A DNA stretch of 64,000 nt, taken from contig NZ_HE978580.1 in NCBI RefSeq assembly GCF_000311865.1, positions 539,154 to 603,153 on the forward strand, given 5' to 3'. The notes below the pieces were generated by a model that was given only the letters and a program-made list of their open reading frames with translations, did not search any database and was not told the DNA's origin. Shown piece after piece: positions 55,493 through 64,000 of the stretch. This stretch comes from Peptoniphilus obesi ph1. Lineage in GTDB: Bacteria > Bacillota > Clostridia > Tissierellales > Peptoniphilaceae. Every line of letters begins with the position of its first letter. Within the stretch, counting starts at the first letter, position 1. The position numbers and the translations under genes are program-made.

Positions 55493-56380
55493 TTAAAAAA
55501 TATTATATTCTCCAAAATCTTTTGTAGAGAAAAATATACAAATAATGCCGGGTCCAGTATGAGTTCCAATAACAGCTCCCATTTGTGTTAGCTTTATGTT
55601 TTCTGGATTGATATCGACTTCTTCTAAAATCTTTTCTTTTAATTTTTCAGCAACGTTAATATCATCTCCATAGGTTAAAAATATAGTTTGCTCTTTCCCA
55701 AGCTTTTTATAATTTTGAATATATTCATTAACCATATTTTTATATAGGCTTTTTTCTCCCCTTACTTTTTTATAGCTGGTAAGACCCCCATCTTCTTTTC
55801 TTACATGAAGTAAAGGGATTATATTAAGTATCTCACCTACTTTAGCAGATGTTGCTGAGAGTCTGCCGCCTCTTACAAGATATTTTAAATCTGTTACTGC
55901 AAAATAATGTTCAATGGAAAGTCTAATTTCATCAAGTTTCTCAGCAATATATTCGAAACTTTTACCATCTTTTGCCATTTTCCCAACAATAGAAACAAAA
56001 ATACCCAAACCATATGAAACAGATTTAGAATCATATACGCAAATTTTTGCATCTTTATATTCTTTTAACACTTCTTCTCTTACATTAACTGCAGTTTGAT
56101 ATGATCCTGAAAGCCCACTACTTAATGCTATATAAATAATTTCATCATTATTTTTAGCATGCTTTGTAAAGCAATCTTTATAATCATATGCCGTAACTTG
56201 ACTGGTTCTATAGACTTTACCCTCGCTTAAGTCTTCAAAAAGCTTATCGCTTGATAGTTCAGATTTTAAATATTCATTTTCCCCATCATTTATAGGCATA
56301 TTTAAGATCTCTACATCATATTTTTTTATTAAATCATCTGTTAAATCCATTCCAGTATCAGCTATTATTTTTACTCTCAT
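55493..56380 (-). CDS. DegV family fatty-acid-binding protein (second)
   Basis: A 295-residue DegV/FakB-like protein with the IIADTGMDL start, SSGLSGSYQ (about 88-96), YDSKSVSYG and VRGGRLSA segments and a C-terminal GTHTGPG loop. DegV/FakB proteins bind one fatty acid for FakA kinase. I chose ATG 56380 because GGAG at 56389-56386 is well spaced; the preceding in-frame GTG overlaps that site. It is the last gene of the pncB-radical SAM-unknown-degV operon, 14 nt after its neighbour. Confidence 0.88.
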   Translation of the reverse strand: MRVKIIADTGMDLTDDLIKKYDVEILNMPINDGENEYLKSELSSDKLFEDLSEGKVYRTSQVTAYDYKDCFTKHAKNNDEIIYIALSSGLSGSYQTAVNVREEVLKEYKDAKICVYDSKSVSYGLGIFVSIVGKMAKDGKSFEYIAEKLDEIRLSIEHYFAVTDLKYLVRGGRLSATSAKVGEILNIIPLLHVRKEDGGLTSYKKVRGEKSLYKNMVNEYIQNYKKLGKEQTIFLTYGDDINVAEKLKEKILEEVDINPENIKLTQMGAVIGTHTGPGIICIFFSTKDFGEYNIF

Positions 56381-56394
56381 ATGCACTCCATTTT

Positions 56395-57138
56395 TTATTT
56401 GTTAGTATTTTTCCTAAATAGTTTATTAAATAATTCTTGTGTCTTTATTAATTCTTTTGTTGTCATTTCTTGTAGCTTTAAACAAAAATTAATTTGATTC
56501 TTTAGTAGGTCAAGGTACATTTCTTCTAAATTTTCTTCAGATTCATAAATAGTTGGTAAACTTGTATCTTTATATTCTGGAGGATCTAGTTCAATTATTA
56601 ATTCACCCTCAGATCCTTCTTTTATTTGATTTATATATTCTCTATTTCGCTTATTTTCTTTTTTTATTTTCATAAGAGAATTTTCAGCCTTTACAATTTC
56701 ATATTTTATATCTTGAGCTCTATCTCTTATCCTATCGAATTTATCTTGAATTTTTTTAGACAATTCATCGTCGACTCTTTTTAATAATTCCTGATTATCA
56801 AAATATTCATCCAAGTCAGATGCCATACTTGAACAATCAAAAGCCAGTACTTTTATATAGATAAGTGAATCGAATAATTCAGCTTCTTTTTTTACTTCTG
56901 CTAGTAGAAATTTATCGTCTACTTTTATCAATAAAACATCGCAAGCTTTTAGTCCTTTAATATTTTCTATAAATAGACTAGCATCTTCCATATTAAAGAT
57001 GTTTGCTTTTACCAGCTCTTCCTTATAACTTGTAAAATCATCTATCTTATTTTCTAGGTCCTTGTCTATACACAAGATTCCTTTTTCAATAATAGTTTTA
57101 TAGTCATTATTTCTATCTAGATTTAATGTATATAACAT
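56395..57138 (-). CDS. hypothetical protein with coiled coil
   Basis: I do not recognise this 247-residue cytoplasmic protein. No signal peptide or membrane helix is seen. The N-terminal half is mixed alpha/beta; about 120-170 is a highly charged coiled coil (ELSKKIQDKFDRIRDRAQ, KIKKENKRNREY), followed by an acidic segment (EGELIIELDPPEY) and a helical end. It lies 11 nt after the radical SAM gene and 14 nt before degV, so it belongs to the pncB operon. Confidence 0.7.
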   Translation of the reverse strand: MLYTLNLDRNNDYKTIIEKGILCIDKDLENKIDDFTSYKEELVKANIFNMEDASLFIENIKGLKACDVLLIKVDDKFLLAEVKKEAELFDSLIYIKVLAFDCSSMASDLDEYFDNQELLKRVDDELSKKIQDKFDRIRDRAQDIKYEIVKAENSLMKIKKENKRNREYINQIKEGSEGELIIELDPPEYKDTSLPTIYESEENLEEMYLDLLKNQINFCLKLQEMTTKELIKTQELFNKLFRKNTNK

Positions 57139-57149
57139 ACTAACCCTTC

Positions 57150-58016
57150 TTAAAGACCTCTCATGAAATCAGGTCTGAAATTCTTCTTTTCTAACGTATC
57201 GTCTATGAGATCGATTAAATTTTGTCTATCTTTATTTAAAGTTCCTTTTAAAGCTACATAATTAGATGCGTGATTTGATCTAAATATAGTTCCTTCAGAA
57301 TCAACATTTTCTAAAAATAATTTCATTTCATATAATATTTCTTCTGCATTTGGCATCTTAAACTTTCCACTTACATAATCATCATATATTGGTGCATTAT
57401 GGTAAATCCTCATTGTTAAATACGAAACATAGTCTGGTTTTGTCGCTGTTATAAGTTTAGCTGTATTTATAGCATTTTGTTGTAATTTATCAATTCCACC
57501 AAGACCTGCAATTATTGTAACTGAGCTTAGAAATCCAACTTCCTTGCACTTTTTCATAGCATCTACATAATCTTTTACTGTAAGTCCTTTTTTGATATCT
57601 TTTAGAATTTCTTCGTCTCCACTTTCAAAACCTATATAAAGCATTTTTAACCCTCGGTCATATAGGGATTTAAGTTCTTCAACACTTTTTCTATTTATAT
57701 CAGCAGCTGTTGCATATGATGAAATTCTTTCAACATTTGGAAAGTTCTCATTTATATAATCTAATAGTCTGATTAAATGTTCTGTTTTTAAAACTAGAGC
57801 ATCTCCATCTGCTATAAAAATTCTTTTAATACGCGGAAAATATTCTCTTAAATCTTCCAAGTCTGCAATTATGTCATCTATATCTCTTACTATAAATGGT
57901 TCTCCCTTATACATATAGCAAAAAGTGCAATTATTATGTGAACATCCAATTGTGGCTTGTATAATTAAAGATGAAGCCTCACTTGGAGGCCTGTAAACAT
58001 TTCCGTAATATTTCAA
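57150..58016 (-). CDS. radical SAM protein
   Basis: A 288-residue radical S-adenosylmethionine enzyme. The cluster motif is C25-SHNN-C30-TF-C33 (Cx4Cx2C; the usual form is Cx3Cx2C), as in some small COG1032-type members. Later elements are FIADGDALVL (SAM contact), YIGFESGDEEIL and IIAGLGG, which fit a partial TIM barrel. The substrate is unknown. Its start overlaps the pncB stop by 4 nt (ATGA), so the two are translationally coupled. Confidence 0.85.
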   Translation of the reverse strand: MKYYGNVYRPPSEASSLIIQATIGCSHNNCTFCYMYKGEPFIVRDIDDIIADLEDLREYFPRIKRIFIADGDALVLKTEHLIRLLDYINENFPNVERISSYATAADINRKSVEELKSLYDRGLKMLYIGFESGDEEILKDIKKGLTVKDYVDAMKKCKEVGFLSSVTIIAGLGGIDKLQQNAINTAKLITATKPDYVSYLTMRIYHNAPIYDDYVSGKFKMPNAEEILYEMKLFLENVDSEGTIFRSNHASNYVALKGTLNKDRQNLIDLIDDTLEKKNFRPDFMRGL

Positions 58017-59485
58017 ATCTTTTTCCCCCTAATATTCTTTCCATGCTTTTCAAGAAGTTCTTCTTTTAATTTCCATAGGTCATAAGAAAGATCGACAATA
58101 TATTCTTGTGGTTTTACTAATCTTCTCATTTCATCCCATAGTGTAGTAAGTTCTTCTTGTGCATATTTTCTTATTGTTTCTATGTCTGGTAAATCATAAA
58201 CAAGTTTACCCTTATCATAAATTCTATGAAGTAATGGTTTTACTTTGTAATTTCTTAAAGTTTGTCTTTTCCATGTATAAACCGGATGGAAAATTTCATA
58301 TTCTTTACTTTCATCTATTTTTTCATCATGCAAAGTAACAAGGTCAGCTATAGCTTTATTATTATCTTTGTCATAGAATCTATAGACTTGTTTAAAGCCT
58401 GGTGTGGTGATTTTTGAAACATTATCAGATATTTTAATCTTAGCTTCAACTTCACCATTTTCTTTTTCTATTGCTACTAATTTATAAACTCCACCAAAAA
58501 CTGGAGAACTTTTTGAAGTGATTAATCTTTCACCAACACCAAAAGCATCTACCTTTGCACCTTGGCTTAATAATTCTTTTATAGTAAATTCATCAAGCGA
58601 ATTTGACGCCATTATTAATGCATCTTCATATCCAGCTTCATCTAGCATTTTTCGAGCTTCTTTTGTTAGATATGCTATATCTCCAGAATCAATTCTTATT
58701 CCCTTAGGTCTATATCCTTTTGGCTTTAATACTTCATCAAATACTTTTATAGCATTTGGAATACCTTCTTTTAGTGTGTCATAAGTATCAACTAATAACA
58801 AGCAATTATCAGGATAACATTCTGCATAGGTCTTAAATGCTTCATATTCATTATCAAATAACTGAACCCAAGAGTGAGCCATAGTTCCCAAAGCCGGTAC
58901 ACCATATAATTTTTCAGCTAATGTATTTGCTGATCCGTTACATCCACCTATATAGGCCGCTCTTGCTCCGAGATTTGCTCCAGTATAACCTTGAGCTCTT
59001 CTTGATCCAAATTCTGTTACTCCTCTTCCATCAGCTGCATAACATATTCTTTCAGCTTTTGTTGCAACCATTGATTGGTGGTTTATTGTAAGTAAAAGCA
59101 TAGTTTCTATCATTTGAGCTTGAATTATAGGGCCCCTCACTACAACAATAGGTTCTCCTGGATAGGCTATTGTTCCCTCTTTCATAGCCCATACATCACA
59201 TTCGAATTTAAAATTTTTTAAATATTCAAGATATTCTTCATCAAATATTCCCTTAGTTCTTAAAAAATCTATATCTGATTGATCAAAAGAAAGGTTTTCA
59301 AAATATTCAACAAGCTGTTCAAGTCCTGCAATTATTGCATAAGTAGCATCATCGGGCACTGTCCTGTAGAACATATCAAAATAAACTATTTGATCCTTAT
59401 AGCCACTTTTAAAAAAACCATTACTCATAGCAAATTCATAAAAATCGCAAAGAAGAGATAGGTTTTCTTTTCTATTTTCGTCCAT
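58013..59485 (-). CDS. pncB: nicotinate phosphoribosyltransferase
   Basis: Salvages nicotinate to nicotinate mononucleotide for NAD. The 490-residue protein has the SNGFFKSGYKDQIVYFDMFYR start region, the REF/GSRRAQG segment (about 149-158), a HSWVQ His that is autophosphorylated in the family, IRIDSGDIAYL and GGVYKL. I chose ATG 59485 because AAGGAGG lies 6 nt upstream; the earlier ATG 59506 would start before that site. First gene of a four-gene operon. Confidence 0.94.
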   Translation of the reverse strand: MDENRKENLSLLCDFYEFAMSNGFFKSGYKDQIVYFDMFYRTVPDDATYAIIAGLEQLVEYFENLSFDQSDIDFLRTKGIFDEEYLEYLKNFKFECDVWAMKEGTIAYPGEPIVVVRGPIIQAQMIETMLLLTINHQSMVATKAERICYAADGRGVTEFGSRRAQGYTGANLGARAAYIGGCNGSANTLAEKLYGVPALGTMAHSWVQLFDNEYEAFKTYAECYPDNCLLLVDTYDTLKEGIPNAIKVFDEVLKPKGYRPKGIRIDSGDIAYLTKEARKMLDEAGYEDALIMASNSLDEFTIKELLSQGAKVDAFGVGERLITSKSSPVFGGVYKLVAIEKENGEVEAKIKISDNVSKITTPGFKQVYRFYDKDNNKAIADLVTLHDEKIDESKEYEIFHPVYTWKRQTLRNYKVKPLLHRIYDKGKLVYDLPDIETIRKYAQEELTTLWDEMRRLVKPQEYIVDLSYDLWKLKEELLEKHGKNIRGKKI

Positions 59486-59551
59486 TATTGGCCTCCTTAT
59501 TGGCATATATTATATAATTTATTACTATAACTTTCAATAAAGCCACCTAAT

Positions 59552-59584
59552 AAAAAAGTTGCCCCTACGGCGACTGTTTTTTTA
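59552..59584 (+). terminator. terminator-like hairpin upstream of the iron-type operon
   Basis: GTTGCC (59558-59563) pairs with GGCGAC (59569-59574) with one G-U pair, loop CCTAC, followed by eight T on the plus strand. No plus-strand gene precedes it, so its role is unclear. The minus-strand version has a mismatch. Confidence 0.5.
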
Positions 59585-59679
59585 CCTTTTTATTTCCTCA
59601 ATTTTTAAAAACAAAAAATTAAAGACAAATAAATTTTAATTGAATTAAATTTAAATTTTTTTTGAATAAAAAATTATTT

Positions 59680-59708
59680 TTGTTAAGAAAACTTAAAAAT
59701 CCTATATT
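59680..59708 (+). promoter_or_regulatory. promoter of the ABC/ECF operon
   Basis: TTGTTA (59680-59685) and TATATT (59703-59708) are 17 nt apart. A TATAAT at 59708-59713 is an alternative -10. The predicted start lies just before the Fur-type box. Confidence 0.6.
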
Positions 59709-59718
59709 ATAATTATTT

Positions 59719-59733
59719 CGATAATTATTATCA
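59719..59733. promoter_or_regulatory. Fur-type operator (7-1-7 palindrome)
   Basis: CGATAAT-T-ATTATCA at 59719-59733 matches the Gram-positive Fur box TGATAAT-N-ATTATCA at 14 of 15 positions. It is placed just after the promoter, as expected for a repressor. PerR and Zur boxes are similar; the transporter genes it precedes favour Fur. Confidence 0.7.
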
Positions 59734-59784
59734 ATTAGCATTGTGCTAATGAAATTTTAATTTAAATAAAAGAGGTGTTATATT

Positions 59785-61530
59785 TTGAAATTATATAAAA
59801 AATTATTTTCCTACATGCCTGAAAGAAAGGCTCACGGTTTTCTTGCAGCCTTTCTCACTTTCGTAGGAATATTATCTGTTTTTTATGCTTACTATTTAAT
59901 TTGGATCTTGTTAAAAAATATTTTTACAGGAGAAAATTTAAGTGATGGAAAAAATCTTGCAATAAAAATTTTACTTTTGTTTGTTGCCTATGGCCTTTTA
60001 TATTTTTTAGGAACATGGATGAGTCACTTGGCAGGTTTTAGACTTGAAACACGACTTCGTGAAAAAGGTATAGTCCATCTTCTAAAGGCGTCAAATACTT
60101 TTTTTGACCTACATAATTCTGGAGAAGTTAGAAAAATAATAGACAATAATGTGGAGCAAACTCACATGATTGTAGCTCATTTAATTCCTGATCAAACAGC
60201 GGCTTTTCTAACTCCAATACTAATGCTTATCTTAACCTTTGTAATGGATTTATACCTTGGAATATTTTTTACTGCCATTGTCCTAATAAGTTTAGTCCTT
60301 CTAAAAAATATGATGGGCGACCAATCTTTTATGAAATTATACATGGATAAGCTTGATGAAATGAATGCCGGTGCAGTTGAATATGTTAGAGCTATGCCTG
60401 TTGTAAAAATTTTCAATGCTCCCCTTATTGGATTCAAAAAACTTTATGATTCAATAATTGTTTATAAGGACATGGTCTACAAATATTCTATGTCTTGTAG
60501 AATTCCCTATGTCCTATTCCAATGGATATTAAATATTTTTATAATAACTCCAATTTTTCTTGGAATCTTTATGGTTAATAGGGGAGCTGATCCTAGTCTT
60601 TGGGCAGCAAAAATTTTATTTTTTACTTTATTCATGGGGATATTCTTTTCTAACACAATGAAAATTATGTATGTATCTATGTATATCTTCCAGGCAAATT
60701 CTGCTGTGGATAATCTTGAAAATTTATTCAAGGAGATGAAGGCGAAGGAAATAGAATTTGGAAGCCAAAGAGAATTTTTAAACAAGAATATTGAATTTAA
60801 AAATGTCGACTTCTCTTATGACGGAGAAAATAAAATTTTAGATAATTTCTCTTTGAGTCTTGAGGAAGATAAGGTCTATGCCTTAGTGGGCAGTTCAGGC
60901 TCAGGTAAATCAACTATTGCAAAATTAATTTCTGGTCTATACCCTGTCGACTCAGGAGAAATTTTAATTGGCAACAAAAACATTTCTTCTTATGACAAGG
61001 AAAGTCTTATGAAAAATATAGGAATTGTTTTTCAAAACCCACAACTCTTCCAAGGAATTTCCATATTTGAAAATGTTAAGCTTGGAAAAAGTGATGCCGC
61101 TGATGAAGAAGTTTTTAGAGCATTAAAACTTGCAAGGTGTGATGAATTCATAGACAAATTTAAAGATAGATATGATGCAATTATTGGTGCAGAAGGAATA
61201 AATTTATCTGGTGGAGAAAAGCAAAGAATTTCCATTGCAAGGATATTTTTAAAGAATCCAAAGATAATTATCTTGGACGAAGCCTCTGCAGCTGCTGATC
61301 CTGAAAATGAATATGAATTGCAAATTGCCTTTAAAGAACTTATTAAAAATAGAACTACTATCATGATTGCTCACAGACTTTCATCAATCCGTGGAGTGGA
61401 CGAAATACTTTTAATCGATGATGGCAAAGTTATTGAAAGAGGAAGTCATGATGAACTCATGAAAAAAGATGGTGCTTATAAGAAATTTATCGAGATTTAC
61501 AATAAGGCTAATGAATGGAGGGTTGACTAA
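59785..61530 (+). CDS. exporter-fold ABC transporter half, permease + ATPase (first)
   Basis: A 581-residue half-transporter. Six transmembrane helices occupy about 15-320. The ATPase domain has Walker A GSSGSGKST (about 370-378), signature LSGGEKQR (about 475), Walker B IIILDEASAA and the H-loop AHRLSS, all intact. The start is TTG 59785, supported by GAGGTG. It overlaps the next half-transporter by one base (TAATG), so the two probably form a heterodimer like mycobacterial IrtAB or streptococcal sia-type systems. Fur-box control suggests iron or haem. Confidence 0.9.
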   Translation: MKLYKKLFSYMPERKAHGFLAAFLTFVGILSVFYAYYLIWILLKNIFTGENLSDGKNLAIKILLLFVAYGLLYFLGTWMSHLAGFRLETRLREKGIVHLLKASNTFFDLHNSGEVRKIIDNNVEQTHMIVAHLIPDQTAAFLTPILMLILTFVMDLYLGIFFTAIVLISLVLLKNMMGDQSFMKLYMDKLDEMNAGAVEYVRAMPVVKIFNAPLIGFKKLYDSIIVYKDMVYKYSMSCRIPYVLFQWILNIFIITPIFLGIFMVNRGADPSLWAAKILFFTLFMGIFFSNTMKIMYVSMYIFQANSAVDNLENLFKEMKAKEIEFGSQREFLNKNIEFKNVDFSYDGENKILDNFSLSLEEDKVYALVGSSGSGKSTIAKLISGLYPVDSGEILIGNKNISSYDKESLMKNIGIVFQNPQLFQGISIFENVKLGKSDAADEEVFRALKLARCDEFIDKFKDRYDAIIGAEGINLSGGEKQRISIARIFLKNPKIIILDEASAAADPENEYELQIAFKELIKNRTTIMIAHRLSSIRGVDEILLIDDGKVIERGSHDELMKKDGAYKKFIEIYNKANEWRVD

Positions 61531-63251
61531 TGAAAAATTATTTAAAAAATAGGTTTGGACTCACAGACAAAGGTGCAGAGGGTGCTGTAGTTGCAATAAG
61601 ATACTCCACCCTAAAAAGCTTATCTTACATGCTTCCAATGTTTCTTTTGATGTATGTAATGCAGGGACTATTAGCTTTGGGAAATTTTAACCTAAAAATT
61701 TCTATTCTTGTCTATGTAATAATTGCCCTTCTCATGATTTTTGTAATTAATAGGGACTACATTACAACTTACAACGAAACCTATAAGGAATCTGCAAATC
61801 TTAGGATAGAAATTTCTGAAATAATAAAGGACTTACCACTTAGTTTTTATTCGAGAAAAGATCTAACAGACCTTTCTCAAACAATAATGAAGGATGTAGA
61901 GACAATTGAACATGCCCTTTCTCATGCAGTTCCAGGTTTTTATGGATTTATAATAAATCTAATAATTGTTTCAATTCTACTATTGATTGGAAATTTAAAA
62001 CTCGGCCTTGCAGTTATAATTCCAATTTATCTTTCAGCGGTTATGAACTTACTCTCAAGTAAAATTCAAAAAAATGCAACAAATTCTTACTACAAAGAGC
62101 AAAGAAAGTCTTCAAAAATGTTTCAAGAGCTTATCGATTTATCTACAGAAATCAAATCCTATAATTTGACTAGTGAAAAAGAAAAAGATGGAATTGATTT
62201 TGTTAAATCCTTGGAGAAAAAACATATTAAATCTGAAGTAGGTCAAGTTGTACCAATAGTTTCAGCGACTGTGATTGCAAATTTATCCCTTGCCCTTGCA
62301 ATTTATGTTGGCTTAGAAAGTTTAATGAGTGGAGAAATAAATATTTTATACTTTGCAGGATACTTATTTGCTTCAGCAAGATTAATTGATGGAGTCGCTG
62401 CCTTCAACCAATTTTATGGAGAATTAATGTATATTGATGCTCCAGTTGAAAAAATAAAGGCTCTTAGAAATGAGAAAATCCAAAAAGGTAATAGAGAAAA
62501 TTTGAAGTCTTTCGATGTTTCTTGCAATGAAGTTTCCTTCTCTTATCTTGATGATAAAAAAGTCATCGACAATGTTTCTTTTAAGGCAATGCAAGGAAAA
62601 ACTACAGCACTAGTTGGCCCATCTGGTTGTGGAAAATCTACACTAATAAAATTAGTAGCAAGGCTCTATGACTACGACTCTGGAAAAATTTTAATTGACG
62701 ATAAGGAAATTAAAAACATTCACACAGAAGACTTATTCAAACATATTTCCATGGTTTTCCAAGATGTAATACTATTCAACGGATCTGTTATGGAAAATAT
62801 TAGGCTGGGTAGGTCAAGTGCAAGCGACGAAGAAGTGCTTGAAGCAGCAAAACTTGCCAACTGCGATAACTTTGTAAATAAGCTTCCAAATGGATATCAA
62901 ACAGAAATTGGTGAAAATGGTTCAAATTTATCTGGCGGAGAAAGACAAAGAATTTCAATAGCAAGAGCCTTTCTAAAAAATGCCGATATTATTCTTTTAG
63001 ATGAAATTGCCGCATCACTTGATGTAGAAAATGAAAAGTATATACAAGAATCAATTAATAAACTTACTAAAAATAAAACTGTGATTATTATTTCTCACAG
63101 GATGAAATCAATAGAAAATGTAGATCAAATCATCGTAATGGATGATGGAAAAATCGAAGACTTTGGAAAACATGAAGAACTTTTAAAAACAAGCAAGACT
63201 TATAAAAAGATGATTGAGTCATCAAAGAAGTCTGAAGAATTTATATATTAG
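61530..63251 (+). CDS. exporter-fold ABC transporter half, permease + ATPase (second)
   Basis: A 573-residue partner half-transporter with the same plan: six helices in the first 310 residues, Walker A GPSGCGKST, signature LSGGERQR, Walker B IILLDEIAAS and H-loop SHRMKS. Catalytic Glu and His are present in both halves, so this should be a heterodimer with two functional sites. It overlaps the first half by one base and precedes the S component by 11 nt. Confidence 0.9.
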   Translation: MKNYLKNRFGLTDKGAEGAVVAIRYSTLKSLSYMLPMFLLMYVMQGLLALGNFNLKISILVYVIIALLMIFVINRDYITTYNETYKESANLRIEISEIIKDLPLSFYSRKDLTDLSQTIMKDVETIEHALSHAVPGFYGFIINLIIVSILLLIGNLKLGLAVIIPIYLSAVMNLLSSKIQKNATNSYYKEQRKSSKMFQELIDLSTEIKSYNLTSEKEKDGIDFVKSLEKKHIKSEVGQVVPIVSATVIANLSLALAIYVGLESLMSGEINILYFAGYLFASARLIDGVAAFNQFYGELMYIDAPVEKIKALRNEKIQKGNRENLKSFDVSCNEVSFSYLDDKKVIDNVSFKAMQGKTTALVGPSGCGKSTLIKLVARLYDYDSGKILIDDKEIKNIHTEDLFKHISMVFQDVILFNGSVMENIRLGRSSASDEEVLEAAKLANCDNFVNKLPNGYQTEIGENGSNLSGGERQRISIARAFLKNADIILLDEIAASLDVENEKYIQESINKLTKNKTVIIISHRMKSIENVDQIIVMDDGKIEDFGKHEELLKTSKTYKKMIESSKKSEEFIY

Positions 63252-63262
63252 GAGGTGATAAA

Positions 63263-63844
63263 ATGAAAAAATTTGGAATTCGAGATTTAGTAAATGCTGG
63301 CGTGTTTTCACTTTTAACTGTAATGGCAACTTGGTGTGGAGGTATGATAGGTTTTATACCTGTGCTAATGCCCCTGGTTCCCTTTGCTTGTGGTTTAGTT
63401 TCTGGGCCAGTTTTTATGCTTTATTCAACTAAAATTAATAAGTTTGGCATGATCTTTATAATGGGAATAATTTTTGGACTTGTATTTTCAATGTCAGGCC
63501 ATGGGCTTATAGTTCTTCCTGCCATAATTGTCTTGTCCTTAATTTGTGAGATGATATTAAAAAATGGTGGTTACAAGTCAATAAAAACTGCAAGACTAAC
63601 TTACACAGTCTTTATGATTTTTGCAGCTGCAAATTTAATACCAATTTATTTTGCTAGAGATTCTTTTGTACAATCTTTAATCGATCAAGATTATGGAGCT
63701 GAATATGCAGAAAAATTGCTATCTGTTATGCCAAATTGGTCCTTTATACCTGTAGTTCTATTAGGTATGTTAGGTGGATATATAGGCTGCTCAATAGGAA
63801 TTAAAATCTTAAATAAACACTTTAAAAAAGCAGGAATGGTTTAA
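63263..63844 (+). CDS. MptD/Trep_Strep-family ECF transporter S component
   Basis: A 193-residue membrane protein with five or six helices (FGIRDLVNAGVFSLLTVMATWCGGM at the N-terminus). The sequence pattern, including the early D-L-x-N-A-G and the late GMLGGYIGCSIG, fits the MptD/Trep_Strep group of substrate-binding S components. GGAGGTG precedes ATG 63263. Its TAA overlaps the next start by one base. The substrate is not decided by sequence; the Fur box and neighbours suggest iron, haem or a siderophore. Confidence 0.8.
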   Translation: MKKFGIRDLVNAGVFSLLTVMATWCGGMIGFIPVLMPLVPFACGLVSGPVFMLYSTKINKFGMIFIMGIIFGLVFSMSGHGLIVLPAIIVLSLICEMILKNGGYKSIKTARLTYTVFMIFAAANLIPIYFARDSFVQSLIDQDYGAEYAEKLLSVMPNWSFIPVVLLGMLGGYIGCSIGIKILNKHFKKAGMV

Positions 63845-64000
63845 TGAATATTGATTTTAGAACAAAAATATTTTTAACAAATGTAATAGGAATATCAGCA
63901 ATAGAAGGTTCTGTCGGTCGAAAATATTATTATATTGGAATTCTTATAGCGATATTTCCCTATTTACTTGCACTATTTGATAGAAAGTGGTCCCTTTTAA
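63844..64000 (+). CDS. ECF transporter T component, N-terminal part (runs off window)
   Basis: A frame opening with ATG 63844 (overlapping the S-component stop, TAATG) and staying open to the window end, 52 codons visible. It starts MNIDFRTKIFLT; an early (D/N)-x-R-T-K followed by paired hydrophobic segments is characteristic of energy-coupling-factor transmembrane (CbiQ/EcfT) proteins. The diagnostic coupling helices with Ala-Arg-Gly motifs lie beyond the edge. An ATPase gene would be expected next. Confidence 0.75.
   Translation, partial: MNIDFRTKIFLTNVIGISAIEGSVGRKYYYIGILIAIFPYLLALFDRKWSLL

Overview
This window is AT-rich chromosomal DNA of a low-GC, anaerobic, Gram-positive bacterium. 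The evidence is Firmicutes-type gene order (rpsF-ssb-rpsR), an RFN riboswitch, a probable LexA/DinR-type SOS box, S-layer-homology and copper-amine-oxidase-N (stalk) surface domains, and amino-acid fermentation genes: NAD(P)-glutamate dehydrogenase, the beta and gamma subunits of a sodium-pumping decarboxylase, and a 2-hydroxyacyl-CoA dehydratase activase-like protein. I infer a Peptoniphilaceae-type anaerobic coccus such as Anaerococcus or a relative. This rests on pattern recognition, not a search. I found no rRNA or tRNA genes, phage, intact insertion sequence or CRISPR array.

Layout. 1-1.5 kb: envelope genes on the minus strand (an LTA-synthase-like fragment and a site-2-protease-like protein). 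1.6-5.9 kb: consensus promoter, FMN riboswitch with terminator, then ribD-ribE-ribBA-ribH and an overlapping HAD phosphatase that is a candidate for the long-elusive riboflavin pathway phosphatase. 6-20 kb: a short-chain dehydrogenase very like 12alpha-hydroxysteroid dehydrogenases, HtrA, an MBL-fold hydrolase, PepD, a membrane protein with MgtE, a zinc-ribbon repeat protein, and a probable SOS-controlled uvrB-uvrA-L,D-transpeptidase operon. 20-32 kb: pgeF, folC, a membrane-anchored MutS-like ATPase, a CnaB/stalk-domain surface protein, cca-glmM-degV, a lipoprotein and a stalk-domain protein. 32-41 kb: a giant activase-like protein, a small ferredoxin, rpsR-ssb-rpsF, an mscS group and an SLH protein. 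41-50.6 kb: purine operon purF-purM-purN-purH-purD/L. 50.6-55.4 kb: oadG/oadB, a 1 kb gene-poor region, a 26-residue membrane peptide, gdhA and a formate/nitrite channel. 55.5-59.5 kb: pncB, a radical SAM gene, an unknown gene and a degV gene in one operon. 59.6-64 kb: an operon with a Fur-like operator encoding two exporter-fold ABC half-transporters and ECF S and T components, running off the window end.

The most notable points are as follows. PurF has Ser where the catalytic N-terminal Cys should be and Asp in place of the oxyanion Asn, so its glutaminase is probably lost or altered. PurD and full-length PurL are one 1633-residue polypeptide. A 46-codon reading frame and a terminator sit between the pur promoter and purF. 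The last operon resembles streptococcal haem-uptake ECF systems. Many promoters here have an extended -10 element (TGnTATAAT).
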